A program made the position numbers and the translations under genes. 56,271 nucleotides of DNA from Candidatus Thalassarchaeaceae archaeon. Its GTDB lineage: Archaea > Thermoplasmatota > Poseidoniia > Poseidoniales > Thalassarchaeaceae. This document shows, piece by piece, positions 28,873 through 39,311 of this stretch (position 1 is its first letter; each line of letters begins with the position of its first letter). The stretch is taken from positions 1 through 56,271 of the forward strand of contig JAPYUP010000007.1 in assembly GCA_029940695.1 (NCBI GenBank). Direction: 5' to 3'. Below the pieces are notes generated by a model, which was not told the origin of the DNA, made no database searches, and saw only the letters and a program-made list of their open reading frames with translations.

Positions 28873-29487
28873 ATGCTGGCGGTATGCCTCGATCTCGAAG
28901 GCATCCTTGTGCCCGAGATCTGGATTAACGTCGCCGAGCGAACCGGCATCGAGGCGCTGCGTCGTACCACTCGCGACGAGCCGGACTACGACAAGCTGAT
29001 GCGCTACAGGCTGGACATACTGGACGAGAATGACATCACCATCGACGACATCACCACGGCTATCGAGGCGATGGATCCGTTTGAGGGGGCCGTAGGGTTC
29101 CTAGACTCCATTGAGCGCAGGTGGCCGACTATCGTGCTCTCAGACACGTTCTCGCAGTTCGCCCAGCCGATGATGGACAAGCTTGGCAACCCCACCATGC
29201 TCTGCCACACACTGGTCATCGAGGACTCGGGGCGCATCTCCAATTGGACCATCAGACTGGAGGATCAGAAGCGCAGGACCGTGGAGGCGCTACGCTCGAT
29301 GAACTTAGAGGTCGTCGCGGTCGGCGACTCCTACAACGACATCTCGATGCTGGCGGCTGCCAGCGCGGGAATCTTGTTCAGACCTCCCGACAACGTCGTC
29401 GAGGAGTTCCCTCAATACCCTAACACCCACGACTATGGGGGGCTCATGGCCGCCATAGGGGAAGCCGTGGCAGTGCTGGGCGAGTGA
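28873..29487 (+). CDS. thrH: HAD-family phosphoserine phosphatase / ThrH-like
   Basis: MLAVCLDLEGILVPEIWINVAERTGI..., FLDSIERRWPTIVLSDTFSQFAQP, VAVGDSYNDISMLAAASAGILFRPP; in-frame ATG at 28873. Confidence 0.85.
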   Translation: MLAVCLDLEGILVPEIWINVAERTGIEALRRTTRDEPDYDKLMRYRLDILDENDITIDDITTAIEAMDPFEGAVGFLDSIERRWPTIVLSDTFSQFAQPMMDKLGNPTMLCHTLVIEDSGRISNWTIRLEDQKRRTVEALRSMNLEVVAVGDSYNDISMLAAASAGILFRPPDNVVEEFPQYPNTHDYGGLMAAIGEAVAVLGE

Positions 29488-29540
29488 ATGGCCGACCCTC
29501 TCCAATCGGTTGAAATAAGGGATGTCGGTGGGCGGGACGC

Positions 29541-29927
29541 ATGGCGAAGTGGCACGGCATCTCGCGTCGTAAACCGTCCGGCGGGCGCCTGAAGCGTTCC
29601 AGGGGCAAGCGCAGGACCGAGGTGGCCAGCGAGAACCAGTTCGCGTACATCGGCGACAAGGACGCCCGCAAGAACTACCGAAAGCGATCCGGCTCCCAGA
29701 CCGTCCGCCTCCTAAGCGTCAATCAGGCCAACGTCAGCATCCCCAAGGAAGGGAGGACGGTGATGGCCACGGTGACCAACGTGGTAGGCAACGACGCCGA
29801 CCCGAACTATGTCAGGCGCAACATCGTCACCAAGGGCGCAATAGTCGAGACCGACCTCGGGCGTGTACGCGTGACCAGCCGCCCGGGCATGCACGGTGTC
29901 GTCAGCGGCGTGCTGATGGAAGAATGA
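29541..29927 (+). CDS. rps8e: 30S ribosomal protein S8e
   Basis: MAKWHGISRRKPSGGRLKRSRGKRRTE...IVTKGAIVETDLGRVRVTSRPGMHGVVSGVLME. Confidence 0.95.
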   Translation: MAKWHGISRRKPSGGRLKRSRGKRRTEVASENQFAYIGDKDARKNYRKRSGSQTVRLLSVNQANVSIPKEGRTVMATVTNVVGNDADPNYVRRNIVTKGAIVETDLGRVRVTSRPGMHGVVSGVLMEE

Positions 29928-29976
29928 GCGGCGCGAAGCCCTCAAGGCACCCCGCTCCCGAGACGTCGACGGTAGC

Positions 29977-30423
29977 ATGGCATCACGACCCGACGAGATG
30001 ACGCTGTGGACACGCTATTTTGATGCCAGGCTGAGCAGGTCCGCCGGGCGCCGGGTCTCCAAGCAGGCCAGCATCCCCAGCCCGACTCTGGACTCGGTGG
30101 TCTGGGCCGCTCGCAGCTCCGGTATCCGCAAGATGAGGCAGGAGCCTGAGGCCAGCCACCCATCGAGGCCCTATGCCAAGGAGGGCAGACTGGTGATGCC
30201 CCCCAAGCACGCCCTCGATGCCACCGGAGCGCAGAGCAAAGAGGGCGTCATGCAGGCGATAGGAGATATCCTTCGCAGTCGGATGGAGGAAGCCAAGGAT
30301 CAGGGCAAGGCGATCAGCAGCAGGGGTCCGGCCAAGGGAGACCGCAGGCAGCGCGCCCAGCGTAAATCGTTCAAGCAGAGGGGCGTGAGCAAGCGCCGAT
30401 CAAAGTTCGGCAAAAAGCGTTGA
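29977..30423 (+). CDS. Signal recognition particle SRP19 protein
   Basis: LWTRYFDARLSRSAGRRVSKQASIPSPTLDSVVWAARSSGI; Lys/Arg-rich tail; next to S8e. Confidence 0.85.
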   Translation: MASRPDEMTLWTRYFDARLSRSAGRRVSKQASIPSPTLDSVVWAARSSGIRKMRQEPEASHPSRPYAKEGRLVMPPKHALDATGAQSKEGVMQAIGDILRSRMEEAKDQGKAISSRGPAKGDRRQRAQRKSFKQRGVSKRRSKFGKKR

Positions 30424-30464
30424 AACGCCACAGTCCCTAGCAATTGCATCCGTAAATACTGACT

Positions 30465-31019
30465 CTACATGGTGCTCTCGATTCGGAGTACCATGTCTCT
30501 GATCTCGCCGAGGACCTCCGGGTCTAGGTATGGCTCCGTCGAGCGTCCGGTCGGCCCGGAGTGCTCTGTGACAATGTCCCGGTGCTTGAGCACGGTGTCT
30601 CTGAACTCCAGCGCATCGACCACGGCAACCATCTTCACGCTGCCCGCAGCGCCCCCCTGGACGCTGCCTCCTGCGGTCTCGACCTTGAGGATGAGCATAC
30701 CGAACAGCTTGAGAATCGGCCCCTCGTTGACAGTGATGTCGGTGATCTGGTCGAGCGGGATGTTCTGCTGCACCCTCACCCAGAGTCCGCGCTGGGTGCT
30801 GAGACCCCTCTCGGTGAGCACACACCTGAGTTTCTTGTACCTGAGAAACCAGTAGACGTAGGAACAGACCATCGCCAACAGGGCGATTGCCAGAAACTGG
30901 ACTCCATCCTTCAACGACAGCACCCCGAGCAGCAGCACCCACCACGTTGAGGTCAAGGTCTGGTAGACCGGCAATCGGGCATCGAACTGAGCCTCCAAGC
31001 CTACTGTTTCGCCCATCAT
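30465..31019 (-). CDS. Bacterial-PH-domain (YdbS/YdbT-like) membrane protein
   Basis: Two TM segments then LTERGLSTQRGLWVRVQQNIPLDQITDITVNEGPILKLFGMLILKVETAG. In-frame ATG at 31019 preferred over the upstream extension through ilvE. Confidence 0.8.
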   Translation of the reverse strand: MMGETVGLEAQFDARLPVYQTLTSTWWVLLLGVLSLKDGVQFLAIALLAMVCSYVYWFLRYKKLRCVLTERGLSTQRGLWVRVQQNIPLDQITDITVNEGPILKLFGMLILKVETAGGSVQGGAAGSVKMVAVVDALEFRDTVLKHRDIVTEHSGPTGRSTEPYLDPEVLGEIRDMVLRIESTM

Positions 31020-31051
31020 CGCGCGCTCGTCGGCGCTGGTCCCCTTCAAAT

Positions 31052-32089
31052 CTACTCGACTGCGACGGTCCACCCGAATTCGTCGGAGGCGCGACGCTGC
31101 TGGATTGCAGTCAGCGCTTCGTACATCTCCATAGTGATGGGTCCGACCTCGCCCCCGCCGTATTCGACGACCCTCCCGCTGTGCTCTATCGAGCCTATCG
31201 AGGCGACCACCGCAGCCGTGCCCGCGCAGAAGCACTCGTCGGCATCGAGCGCGTAGTCGACTTCGATCCTCTCTTCCCTGACCTCGTAGCCCCGCGAGGA
31301 CGCAATCTCGATGACCGAGGCGCGCGTCACGCCCGGCAGAATCGTGCCGGTCAGCTCTGGCGTGGAGATTACGCCGTCTCTGACGCAGAAGAAGTTGGCA
31401 GCGCCGACCTCCTCGACGTACCTGTGGTGGACGGCGTCGAGGTAGATGACCTCGGCGTAACCCTCGCTCTTGGCCATCTTCGAGGGTATCATCCCCGGCG
31501 CGTAGTTGCCAATCGCCTTGACCCCCCCGGAGCCTCCCGGAGCAGCCCTGTGGAACTCGTCGGAGACCTTGAGGGAGATTGGCTTGATTCCGCCCTTGAA
31601 GTACGGGCCCACCGGTGATACGTATACCAGGAAAGTGTACTCGGGAGCGGGTGCGACGCCCAGGATGGCTCCGCTGCCCAACAGCAGGGGGCGGACGTAG
31701 AGCGCGCCCTTGCCCATGGGAGGCACCCATCGCGAGTTCTCCCGCACGGCTGCGTGCACCGCATCGAGAAACATCCTCTCTGGCACCGGCGGTATGCCGA
31801 GCCTGCGCGCCCCCCCCTGCATCCTGCTCGCGTTGAGATTGGGCCGGAACAGCACGATGCTGCCGTCTGCGGCGTGCTGGGCCTTCATGCCCTCGAACAG
31901 GCCCTGACCGTAGTTGAGGACGCCCGCTGCCGGCGACATGCTGAGGTCAGCGAAGTCCTGCATCTGGCCGGGCTGCCACTTGTCGCCCTGCTTGCAGGTG
32001 GCGAGGTACATCCGGTCGGTCTGCTTGAAACTGAAGGTCAGAGCGTCCCAGTCAATCGATGGCTCGGCGTCCTCCAGCAATCCATGCAC
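31052..32089 (-). CDS. ilvE: Branched-chain amino acid aminotransferase
   Basis: Class IV aminotransferase motifs (LNYGQGLFEGMKA, GALYVRPLLLGSG, KAIGNYAPGMIPSKMAKSEGYAEVIYLDAVHHRYVEEVGAANFF). Confidence 0.93.
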   Translation of the reverse strand: MHGLLEDAEPSIDWDALTFSFKQTDRMYLATCKQGDKWQPGQMQDFADLSMSPAAGVLNYGQGLFEGMKAQHAADGSIVLFRPNLNASRMQGGARRLGIPPVPERMFLDAVHAAVRENSRWVPPMGKGALYVRPLLLGSGAILGVAPAPEYTFLVYVSPVGPYFKGGIKPISLKVSDEFHRAAPGGSGGVKAIGNYAPGMIPSKMAKSEGYAEVIYLDAVHHRYVEEVGAANFFCVRDGVISTPELTGTILPGVTRASVIEIASSRGYEVREERIEVDYALDADECFCAGTAAVVASIGSIEHSGRVVEYGGGEVGPITMEMYEALTAIQQRRASDEFGWTVAVE

Positions 32090-32170
32090 CTCGATTCACC
32101 CGGTGGGACGCGACTCGGCTTTCAACGGTTGCCCCGGCCCCCATTTCCGGCATTGTTATGACCCCTCACG

Positions 32171-34867
32171 ATGACATACGTTGCAGGATTGGCTACAGCC
32201 TGCCAGCGAGGAGTCATCGTGCAGTGGGAGGAGGATGTGTGCATCGTATCGGGCGACAACCGGGCGTGGCAGCACGAGGGCGAGCCGCGCACTGTGATCG
32301 AACTCTGGTGCCGTTCCAGGGCGGGCCACTCCACTCTACTACTGGTCAATGGGCTCAGACCCTACGTGGAAATCTCCGACACCCGCACGGGCGAGCAGAG
32401 CGCGAAAGCCCCCCTTCCTCTCGATTCGGTATCCGCAATCAGGGAGGTGCAGGGCGAGCCCGAGCCCATCGGGCACAAGCTCTCCCAGGACGGCATCACC
32501 AGGCCCCACTACCGGGTCTACGTCAAGGACACCACGAAGGTTCGCAGCGTCAGGAAGGGCCTCTCGGAAGCAGGCTGGAGGACGACCAGCGCCGACATAC
32601 TGTTTGTCCAACGGCTCCTCCTCGACCTCGACCTCGGGCCCCACATCAGGGCCAGCGGCGAGGTCCTCTGGACGGGAGACCTCGCTCCGGACGATGCGAA
32701 GACGACAGACTCCACGGACCCGGAAATGGCAGAGTCCCGAATCAAGGACGCCGGTGGCTCGGGGATCTATCCCGTCGACATGATACTCTCGTGCGACATC
32801 AGCGGGCTGGGGAGGGCCGAGCCGTTCCCAGCCCCCTTTGTCACGCTCTCCTTCGACCTCGAGACCAGCATCGCGAACAACTGGATCCTGTGCGCGGCAG
32901 TGGTTGTGGACAGGGCCGGCGAACGCACAGAGTACCCGATAGTGGGAGAGGAGAACGAGATAATGGAGAAGCTGACTCAGATAGTCCGTTCCGAGGACCC
33001 CGACTTCATCACGGGCTACAACATAGACAACTTCGACCTGCCTAGGATGGAGGAGCGATCTGAGTACATCGACACGGAGTCAGAGATGGCCAGAGCCTCG
33101 CTCCTCGGATGGGGCAGAGTCCCGATGAACGAAACCGAGACCAAGCGCGGCTGGAGGAGGCCCGGGCGCATCTTCCCCAACAGGGAGCAGAACAGAGTCT
33201 GGACAATCAAGGGCAGGATACCGCTCGACGCATGGTGGCAGGCGCGTCAGACCCTGAGGCCGCAGCGCGAGTCTCTGCGCTACGTCTCGCGACTGTTGTG
33301 GCCGAATGACGAGGACAGGCAGAAGATGGACATCGATGCCAGCAGGATGGATGAGGAGTGGGCCGCGCGACCGGACGAGGTACTGGAGTACTGCGTTCGT
33401 GACGCTGCGTTACCAATCGACATACTGGGTAAGATGAAGTCGGTGGCGCGCAAGGAGGCTCTGGCATCCGTCTCTCTGACTACGGTCGAGACCGCCGCCA
33501 CCAGCACGACGAGCCGCTGGATAGACTCCCTCGTCATCCGCCTCGCAGACCGCGAGGGAGTCGCCGTACCGACGACCAACGCGGGCCCGAGGAAGCGGGA
33601 CCAAATTGCTGGGGGCTACGTCCATGAGGTCGATTCAGGTATGGAGCCATGGGTCGTCGTACTCGACTTCAAGTCGATGTACCCCTCGATTATGATTGCC
33701 AATAACATCTGCTCGACCACCCTCGTCAGGGACGGCGCCGAGGATGACTCCCACAGCGTCTCCCCTACCAACGGCACTAGGTACATCTCGAAGGACGTCA
33801 GGGTGGGATTGGTTCCCCGGCTGCTCGAGGACCTGATGGCGAGTAGGGACCACCACAAGGCCGCTCTGGCGAAGGCCAGAAAGGAGGGCGACGAGGCCGA
33901 GGCCTTCTTGCAGGACCAGCTCCAATACGCTGTCAAGATTTTGATGAACTCGTTCTACGGGGTGTTCGCTTCCAATTTCTACCGCTTCACCCACCCTGAC
34001 ATCGGTGCCAGCATCACTGAGTGGGCTAGGCATAACATCCGGGAGATCATCGGAATCCTCGAGAATGAGGGTAACACCGTCGTTTACTCGGACACCGACT
34101 CAATCTTCGTAAAAACGCCTGTGGAAGAGGGTGCACCGACGAAGAGACCACAAGGCCGCAGCGTCGATTTCGAAAATTGGGAACGAGCGAAGACCCAATC
34201 TCTCGGTTTCGGCGAGGAGCTCGCGAAAAGATTCAGTCGCGAAGGCGCCGAACTCGAGTTCGAGACCGCGCTCTCCGCCTTCTTCAGCCACGGTGCCAAG
34301 AAACGCTACGTGGGCCGCGTGGTGTGGCCGCGCGAGGAGATGTTGATCAGGGGTTACGAGGTCAGGCGCACAGACTCATTCCAACTACTTTCCAGCACCA
34401 TGGAAGAGATGTTCGAGATGATTCTCGATGGGGCAACGCTCGCTGCTGTTGATATGACCAAGTCTCAGATAGACATCGTGCGCGAGGGCGGGGTCGATGC
34501 CGCGCAACTGGTGATAAGCCGCTCCTGCAAGGGGCGCTGGGACTCGAGGAGGGGAGAGTGGTCATTCGATGTGTATGTCAATCAGGATGGCCTGCCTTAC
34601 GTGCGCGCAGCCAAAGAACGAATAGCCCGTGGCCTGCAGTTCACCCCCGGCATGAAGGTTGGTTATGTAGTCACCAACGCCAAGGAGAGCCCGATGCAGG
34701 TCAGCGCATGGTTGGTCGACGAGATTGGCGACGAGCCACCTGACTATGACCGCGAGTACTACGCAGGCAGGCTGGCCAAATCCCTCGGCCGAATCACGGA
34801 GGCGTTCGGATGGAAGGAGCAGGAGCTCCTCAGGGGCACTAGGCAGAGCAGCCTGCTTGATTTCTAG
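32171..34867 (+). CDS. Family B DNA polymerase
   Basis: Exo I LSFDLETSIANN, Exo II ITGYNIDNFDLP, Pol motifs DFKSMYPSIMIANNICSTTL, VKILMNSFYGVFASNFYRF, VVYSDTDSIFVK. Confidence 0.96.
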   Translation: MTYVAGLATACQRGVIVQWEEDVCIVSGDNRAWQHEGEPRTVIELWCRSRAGHSTLLLVNGLRPYVEISDTRTGEQSAKAPLPLDSVSAIREVQGEPEPIGHKLSQDGITRPHYRVYVKDTTKVRSVRKGLSEAGWRTTSADILFVQRLLLDLDLGPHIRASGEVLWTGDLAPDDAKTTDSTDPEMAESRIKDAGGSGIYPVDMILSCDISGLGRAEPFPAPFVTLSFDLETSIANNWILCAAVVVDRAGERTEYPIVGEENEIMEKLTQIVRSEDPDFITGYNIDNFDLPRMEERSEYIDTESEMARASLLGWGRVPMNETETKRGWRRPGRIFPNREQNRVWTIKGRIPLDAWWQARQTLRPQRESLRYVSRLLWPNDEDRQKMDIDASRMDEEWAARPDEVLEYCVRDAALPIDILGKMKSVARKEALASVSLTTVETAATSTTSRWIDSLVIRLADREGVAVPTTNAGPRKRDQIAGGYVHEVDSGMEPWVVVLDFKSMYPSIMIANNICSTTLVRDGAEDDSHSVSPTNGTRYISKDVRVGLVPRLLEDLMASRDHHKAALAKARKEGDEAEAFLQDQLQYAVKILMNSFYGVFASNFYRFTHPDIGASITEWARHNIREIIGILENEGNTVVYSDTDSIFVKTPVEEGAPTKRPQGRSVDFENWERAKTQSLGFGEELAKRFSREGAELEFETALSAFFSHGAKKRYVGRVVWPREEMLIRGYEVRRTDSFQLLSSTMEEMFEMILDGATLAAVDMTKSQIDIVREGGVDAAQLVISRSCKGRWDSRRGEWSFDVYVNQDGLPYVRAAKERIARGLQFTPGMKVGYVVTNAKESPMQVSAWLVDEIGDEPPDYDREYYAGRLAKSLGRITEAFGWKEQELLRGTRQSSLLDF

Positions 34868-34950
34868 GAAGAAATGCTCACAATGACTCAATCATGACCT
34901 GACGCAGAGGCGCAGACTTGATTTTTCACCGACCCTTGCCACAGCACACT

Positions 34951-36138
34951 ATGACGGGGCCGCGCGGGCTAGCCTGCCTGTTGATCATCACGTTCCTCAC
35001 CCCCTCGCTCTCGGGGTGCACAGGCCTCCTAAGCTCAAACAGCTCCCCTACGGCGACCATGTCCGTGGACCCCTCCGGGACGGTGAAGGCGGGGGATGCC
35101 GTGACCTTCAGCGCCGCAGGATCCTCCGATCCCGACGGCGACCCGATGACGTTCGAATGGACCTTTGGTGATGGCAACACCGGAACCGGGCTGACCACCA
35201 GCCACACCTACGCCCAGCCCGGCGAGTACACCGTTAAGTTGGCGGTTGGGGACGGAACCCACGAGGCGACGACCAGCACCACGATTAGCGTGATCGATGC
35301 CTCGGCTAGGGAGCCCCACGCGGAGATCACCGCCAACAAGGACGATGACTGTGAGGGTGAGGACCCGCCCAACGGCGACTTCGTGATCGTCTGGTTATGC
35401 GAGGACGACAAGGACGTCGGTGACCGGGAGGTATCGGTCTCCACCACTGTGACCCTCGACGCCTCGAACTCGTGGGCGGGCTGCAATCCCGACAACTCCG
35501 ACTGCTATGCCGAGGAGTACCTCGTCGAATGGAGGTGGGACCTTGACACGTACACCGACTCGGACGGCGACGGGGTCACCGACAACGACGTTGATGTCAC
35601 CGGCGAGACCTACTCGTGGTCAGAGAGGCCTACAGGCGCCTGGGAGGTCCGGCTGACGGTGGTGGACAACAACGGGCTCGAGGACCACACCGACTCGATG
35701 GTCTACGTGAACTACCGGGGCGTCTGGAAGGATTTCGTCATCGACAGGGCGACACCGAACCCAGTCATCATGACATGGGAGTACCCACTGAAATACGACG
35801 AGGAGAGCAAGGACAGGATTCGCTATATGCGAGTCAAGCTGAGTTACCCCAAGCAGGACGACGACCAGCCATTAGGGGGGGCGCCGGGGACCACCAACAA
35901 CAAGTTGGACCTGTACATGTACAACAGCACCGATGACGAGGTCGCCAACACGACTGGCATAGAGAACGACAACAGGGACGCTGGTGACTGCGACAGCGAC
36001 GACTACTGCCTCTGGATGGTCATCGGAGGCTCCACTGTCAGGGGCTTCCTACCGGGCCAATGGACCGTCGACTTGGAGAACGCCGAGACGCACAACACTG
36101 AGGTCAACGAGTTCATCATAGAGTTGCAGTACAGATAG
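34951..36138 (+). CDS. PKD-domain lipoprotein
   Basis: Lipobox LSGC; PKD motif FEWTFGDGNTGTGLTTSHTYAQPGEYTVKLAV; in-frame ATG at 34951. Confidence 0.85.
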   Translation: MTGPRGLACLLIITFLTPSLSGCTGLLSSNSSPTATMSVDPSGTVKAGDAVTFSAAGSSDPDGDPMTFEWTFGDGNTGTGLTTSHTYAQPGEYTVKLAVGDGTHEATTSTTISVIDASAREPHAEITANKDDDCEGEDPPNGDFVIVWLCEDDKDVGDREVSVSTTVTLDASNSWAGCNPDNSDCYAEEYLVEWRWDLDTYTDSDGDGVTDNDVDVTGETYSWSERPTGAWEVRLTVVDNNGLEDHTDSMVYVNYRGVWKDFVIDRATPNPVIMTWEYPLKYDEESKDRIRYMRVKLSYPKQDDDQPLGGAPGTTNNKLDLYMYNSTDDEVANTTGIENDNRDAGDCDSDDYCLWMVIGGSTVRGFLPGQWTVDLENAETHNTEVNEFIIELQYR

Positions 36139-36217
36139 CGATTCCAACTCACGGGGCAACATGACCTCTTCGATGCGCTGCTCGCTTGTGCGGGCCCCCG
36201 GAAGCATTGGGGAACGA

Positions 36218-36260
36218 TTCATATATGCCTCTTCGGTCGGCGGGCCACCTTAGAGGTGAT
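36218..36260 (+). promoter_or_regulatory. Putative TATA-like element (36218-36227) and ribosome-binding-like GAGGTGAT (36253-36260) upstream of EF-1alpha
   Basis: TTCATATATG in otherwise GC-rich sequence ~40 bp upstream of ATG; GAGGTGAT 5 bp before ATG at 36266. Confidence 0.5.
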
Positions 36261-36265
36261 ACGTT

Positions 36266-37552
36266 ATGGGTTCACAATGGGAAGACAAGAGCAAGCCGCA
36301 TCAGAACATCGTGTTCGTCGGTCACGTCGATCACGGCAAATCGACCACAGTCGGTAGACTGCTACTGGACAGCGGGCACATCGAGGCGCACGTTATCGAG
36401 AAGTTCGAGAAGGAAGCAGTCGAGCGCGGCAAGGCCGGCTTCGGCTTCGCCTACGTCATGGACGGCTTGAAGGAGGAGCGCGAGCGCGGCATCACAATCG
36501 ACGTCGCCCACAAGGAATTTTTCACGCCCAACTACTACTTCACGGTCATCGATGCACCGGGTCACCGCGACTTCGTCAAGAATATGATCACCGGCACCAG
36601 TCAGGCTGAGTCCGCAGTCCTCTGTGTTGCCGCCAACGACGGTGTCAACGCCCAGACCAAGGAGCACGCATTCCTAGCGCGCGTCCTCGGCGTCAAGCAG
36701 TTAATCGTCAACATCAACAAGATGGACATCAGCGGTGTCGATTGGTCTCAGGACAGGTTCAACAGCGTGGTGGGCGAGGTCACCGACCTTCTGAAGATAG
36801 CCGGCTTCAACCCGGCGGACGCCCCCTTCATCCCCTGCAGTGCCTTTGATGGAGACAATGTTTACAACAAGAGTAGCAACACCCCTTGGTACAAAGGCCC
36901 TACCCTATTCGAGGCAATTGACGCGATTGAGTTGCCGCCAAAGCCCACCGACAGGCCTCTGCGCCTGCCGATTCAGGACGTCTACAAGATTAGCGGCATT
37001 GGAACCGTGCCTGTTGGCAAGATCGAGACCGGAGTGCTGAATGCCGGCAAGACGGTCGTGTTCAATCCGAGTCAACAGTCAGCCGAGGTCAAGAGCATCG
37101 AGATGCACCACACCACTGTGGACAAGGCCGAGCCCGGTGACAACGTCGGCTTCAACGTACGCGGCTTGGCCGCTCACGACATCCGCCGAGGAGACGTTGC
37201 CGGGTACACGGACAACGAGCCCGCATTCGTTCGCCACGACGAGACTTTCATCGGACAGATTCAGCTCATGGACATCCCGAAGGCGATTGGCGCTGGCTAC
37301 ACCCCGGTGTTCCACGCCCACACCTCGCAGGTCGCTGTCCGGTTCGTCGAGCTGCTAGAGAACTCAAAGACCAAGGAAGCCAACCCGCCGTTCCTCAAGA
37401 CCGGCGATGCAGCCTTGGTCCGCTTCGCTCCGACCAAGCCCATGGCTATCGAGCAGATGGATGCCTTCCCAGAGCTTTCCCGTTTCGCGATCCGCGACAT
37501 GGGCAAGACTGTGGCCGCCGGCGTCTGCATGAAGGTCGAGAAGAAGGCTTGA
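36266..37552 (+). CDS. Translation elongation factor EF-1 alpha
   Basis: [37 protein letters not shown]. Confidence 0.97.
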   Translation: MGSQWEDKSKPHQNIVFVGHVDHGKSTTVGRLLLDSGHIEAHVIEKFEKEAVERGKAGFGFAYVMDGLKEERERGITIDVAHKEFFTPNYYFTVIDAPGHRDFVKNMITGTSQAESAVLCVAANDGVNAQTKEHAFLARVLGVKQLIVNINKMDISGVDWSQDRFNSVVGEVTDLLKIAGFNPADAPFIPCSAFDGDNVYNKSSNTPWYKGPTLFEAIDAIELPPKPTDRPLRLPIQDVYKISGIGTVPVGKIETGVLNAGKTVVFNPSQQSAEVKSIEMHHTTVDKAEPGDNVGFNVRGLAAHDIRRGDVAGYTDNEPAFVRHDETFIGQIQLMDIPKAIGAGYTPVFHAHTSQVAVRFVELLENSKTKEANPPFLKTGDAALVRFAPTKPMAIEQMDAFPELSRFAIRDMGKTVAAGVCMKVEKKA

Positions 37553-37571
37553 ACTGGCATTGGTGACATCA

Positions 37572-37901
37572 ATGCCGGTCGTCACAACGATCAAACTGAC
37601 CGGCGACAATCATCTTGACGTCGATTTGGTATGCGAACAAATCAAGGCTATATCCGACGAGACCGGAGTGAATCTCAGGGGACCTATTCCCCTGCCGACT
37701 CGCCGACTCGTCGTCCCCTGCAGGAAGAGCCCCGACGGCGAGGGATCCGAGACGTGGGACCACTGGGAGATGAGAATACACAAGCGGCTGCTGGAGCTGG
37801 TCACCAACACGGCCAAGGACGAGCGTTCCCTGAGGAAGGTCCTCAGGATTCCAATCCCAGACTCGGTGACAATTGAGCTGTCGCTCCGCAACCTCGGCTG
37901 A
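37572..37901 (+). CDS. 30S ribosomal protein S10
   Basis: [25 protein letters not shown]...[40 protein letters not shown]; follows EF-1alpha. Confidence 0.94.
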   Translation: MPVVTTIKLTGDNHLDVDLVCEQIKAISDETGVNLRGPIPLPTRRLVVPCRKSPDGEGSETWDHWEMRIHKRLLELVTNTAKDERSLRKVLRIPIPDSVTIELSLRNLG

Positions 37902-37906
37902 GGCTC

Positions 37907-39265
37907 CTACGACTCTCCCGCCGCTTCATCACGGGCAAGCGAGCCCATGGGATCCCAGGCAGGGAGGATGACGGGGTCAGCCTTCAAGCCCGCTAGCATC
38001 TCCTCTGTGAGGTAGTCACGGGGGGCTGCGATTTCGAACATGTACTCGTCATACCAGCTGTCGTTCATCGTGAAGTAGCCCTTGACGCCACTCTCCTTGG
38101 CGCCCCACGAGTTCTCGACGCGCCATCGCCGTGGCTCACCATCGACCACATCCACCCCCGTGAACAGCATTGCGTGGGTCATCATGGTCTGACCGAAGCG
38201 GAGACGATCGGCCTTGTCCATGCCGAAGCCTACTCCATAAAGATCCTCTAGCTCGAACAGCTCGGCATCCCAGAGGCCGCGCTTTCGCTCCATCTGCTTG
38301 CCAACGTCACACCCCATCCACACTGGTGTGCCGTCCTCCAGCAGCTTCTGAGTGATTGCCTTCATCTCCTTTGATGGAACGTTCAGGTAGATTACCGATG
38401 GCCCACCTGCGACGTTTTGCAGGAAGTCGACGGTGTAGGTGCGGTAGTACTCGTTCCGGGGGTCGTTGACGATGCATACGTAGTCCTCCCAGTCGATTTC
38501 GACGAACTCGGCAGCGAACTCCTGGGGCGTCATCGTCCCCTTACGGTGGAATTCATCGTCTTTGTCACGCCACTGCCAGTCGAAGGTATTGGGTGGTGTG
38601 CCCAAGTGGATGCACAATATCCTCCATATGTCGGCCATGCGACTCTCCTTGTGCGCTCGCGCCTCCTTGCCCGAGCCACCACCATCGAGAATCGACCTGA
38701 GTTCGCTAGCTGAGGACCTCAGAATGTCCTTCAGCACCGCGTTCATCCAGCGTGTGTTGCTGCTGCTGTGCGATTCCGGATAGGCCGATTTGGGAACCAG
38801 TCCATGCTTCCTGATGAGGTTCATCGCCATGTTCCACTGCCCGCCATCCCCGATTGGGTCGCCGAGCAGGAAGTGGATGGTCCGATCGTCAACCGGACGG
38901 TCGGAGGTATCGATTATCGCTTCTAGGAAGTGGTTTGCGCGCTCGAACTTGTCCCAGAAGTGGATGTGGGCCTGGCTGAACTCGAATTTCTTGAGGTTCA
39001 TCTTCTTCATAGCACCCACTCTGAACAGGTTCAACGTCGCGAACAGCCAGCACCGCCCGCTCCTCCTCTGGGCAGTCACATCCCAATCGTCCAGCTTCGT
39101 GCTGAATGAGAAGTCCATATTCTGGACCAGCTCGCGGCTCAGTGCGAGACCGGTCAGCTCGGCGTTGCTGACCGCGTTCTGAGCGACCTTCGCTGCGGGA
39201 TCGGCGTTGAACGCCTTCCTATACCTCGAGATTTGAGTCTTGGTCACTTCCTTGCCCAACCAACC
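37907..39265 (-). CDS. Peptidase C1B / bleomycin hydrolase family aminopeptidase (start approximate)
   Basis: QRRSGRCWLFATLNLFRV (Cys), TMMTHAMLFTGVDV (His), WRVENSWG (Asn). Likely start at a TTG/GTG near 39247-39265 instead of 39382, because the longer ORF overlaps the upstream gene. Confidence 0.88.
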   Translation of the reverse strand, partial: GWLGKEVTKTQISRYRKAFNADPAAKVAQNAVSNAELTGLALSRELVQNMDFSFSTKLDDWDVTAQRRSGRCWLFATLNLFRVGAMKKMNLKKFEFSQAHIHFWDKFERANHFLEAIIDTSDRPVDDRTIHFLLGDPIGDGGQWNMAMNLIRKHGLVPKSAYPESHSSSNTRWMNAVLKDILRSSASELRSILDGGGSGKEARAHKESRMADIWRILCIHLGTPPNTFDWQWRDKDDEFHRKGTMTPQEFAAEFVEIDWEDYVCIVNDPRNEYYRTYTVDFLQNVAGGPSVIYLNVPSKEMKAITQKLLEDGTPVWMGCDVGKQMERKRGLWDAELFELEDLYGVGFGMDKADRLRFGQTMMTHAMLFTGVDVVDGEPRRWRVENSWGAKESGVKGYFTMNDSWYDEYMFEIAAPRDYLTEEMLAGLKADPVILPAWDPMGSLARDEAAGES

Positions 39266-39311
39266 ACCTCGTGGACCATTGTGGGAGCGGCGCGCGTTAG
39301 AACTTGTCCTC

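Noticed and set aside
31020-31730. N-terminal extension of the 421-aa ORF 30465..31730
   Set aside because: The extension is antisense-like Arg/Gly-rich sequence in a wrong frame of ilvE on the same strand; the real PH-domain protein starts at ATG 31019.
32171-34867. Possible intein in PolB
   Set aside because: The polymerase motifs DFKSMYPSI, NSFYGV and YSDTDSI are each uninterrupted and the length is normal.
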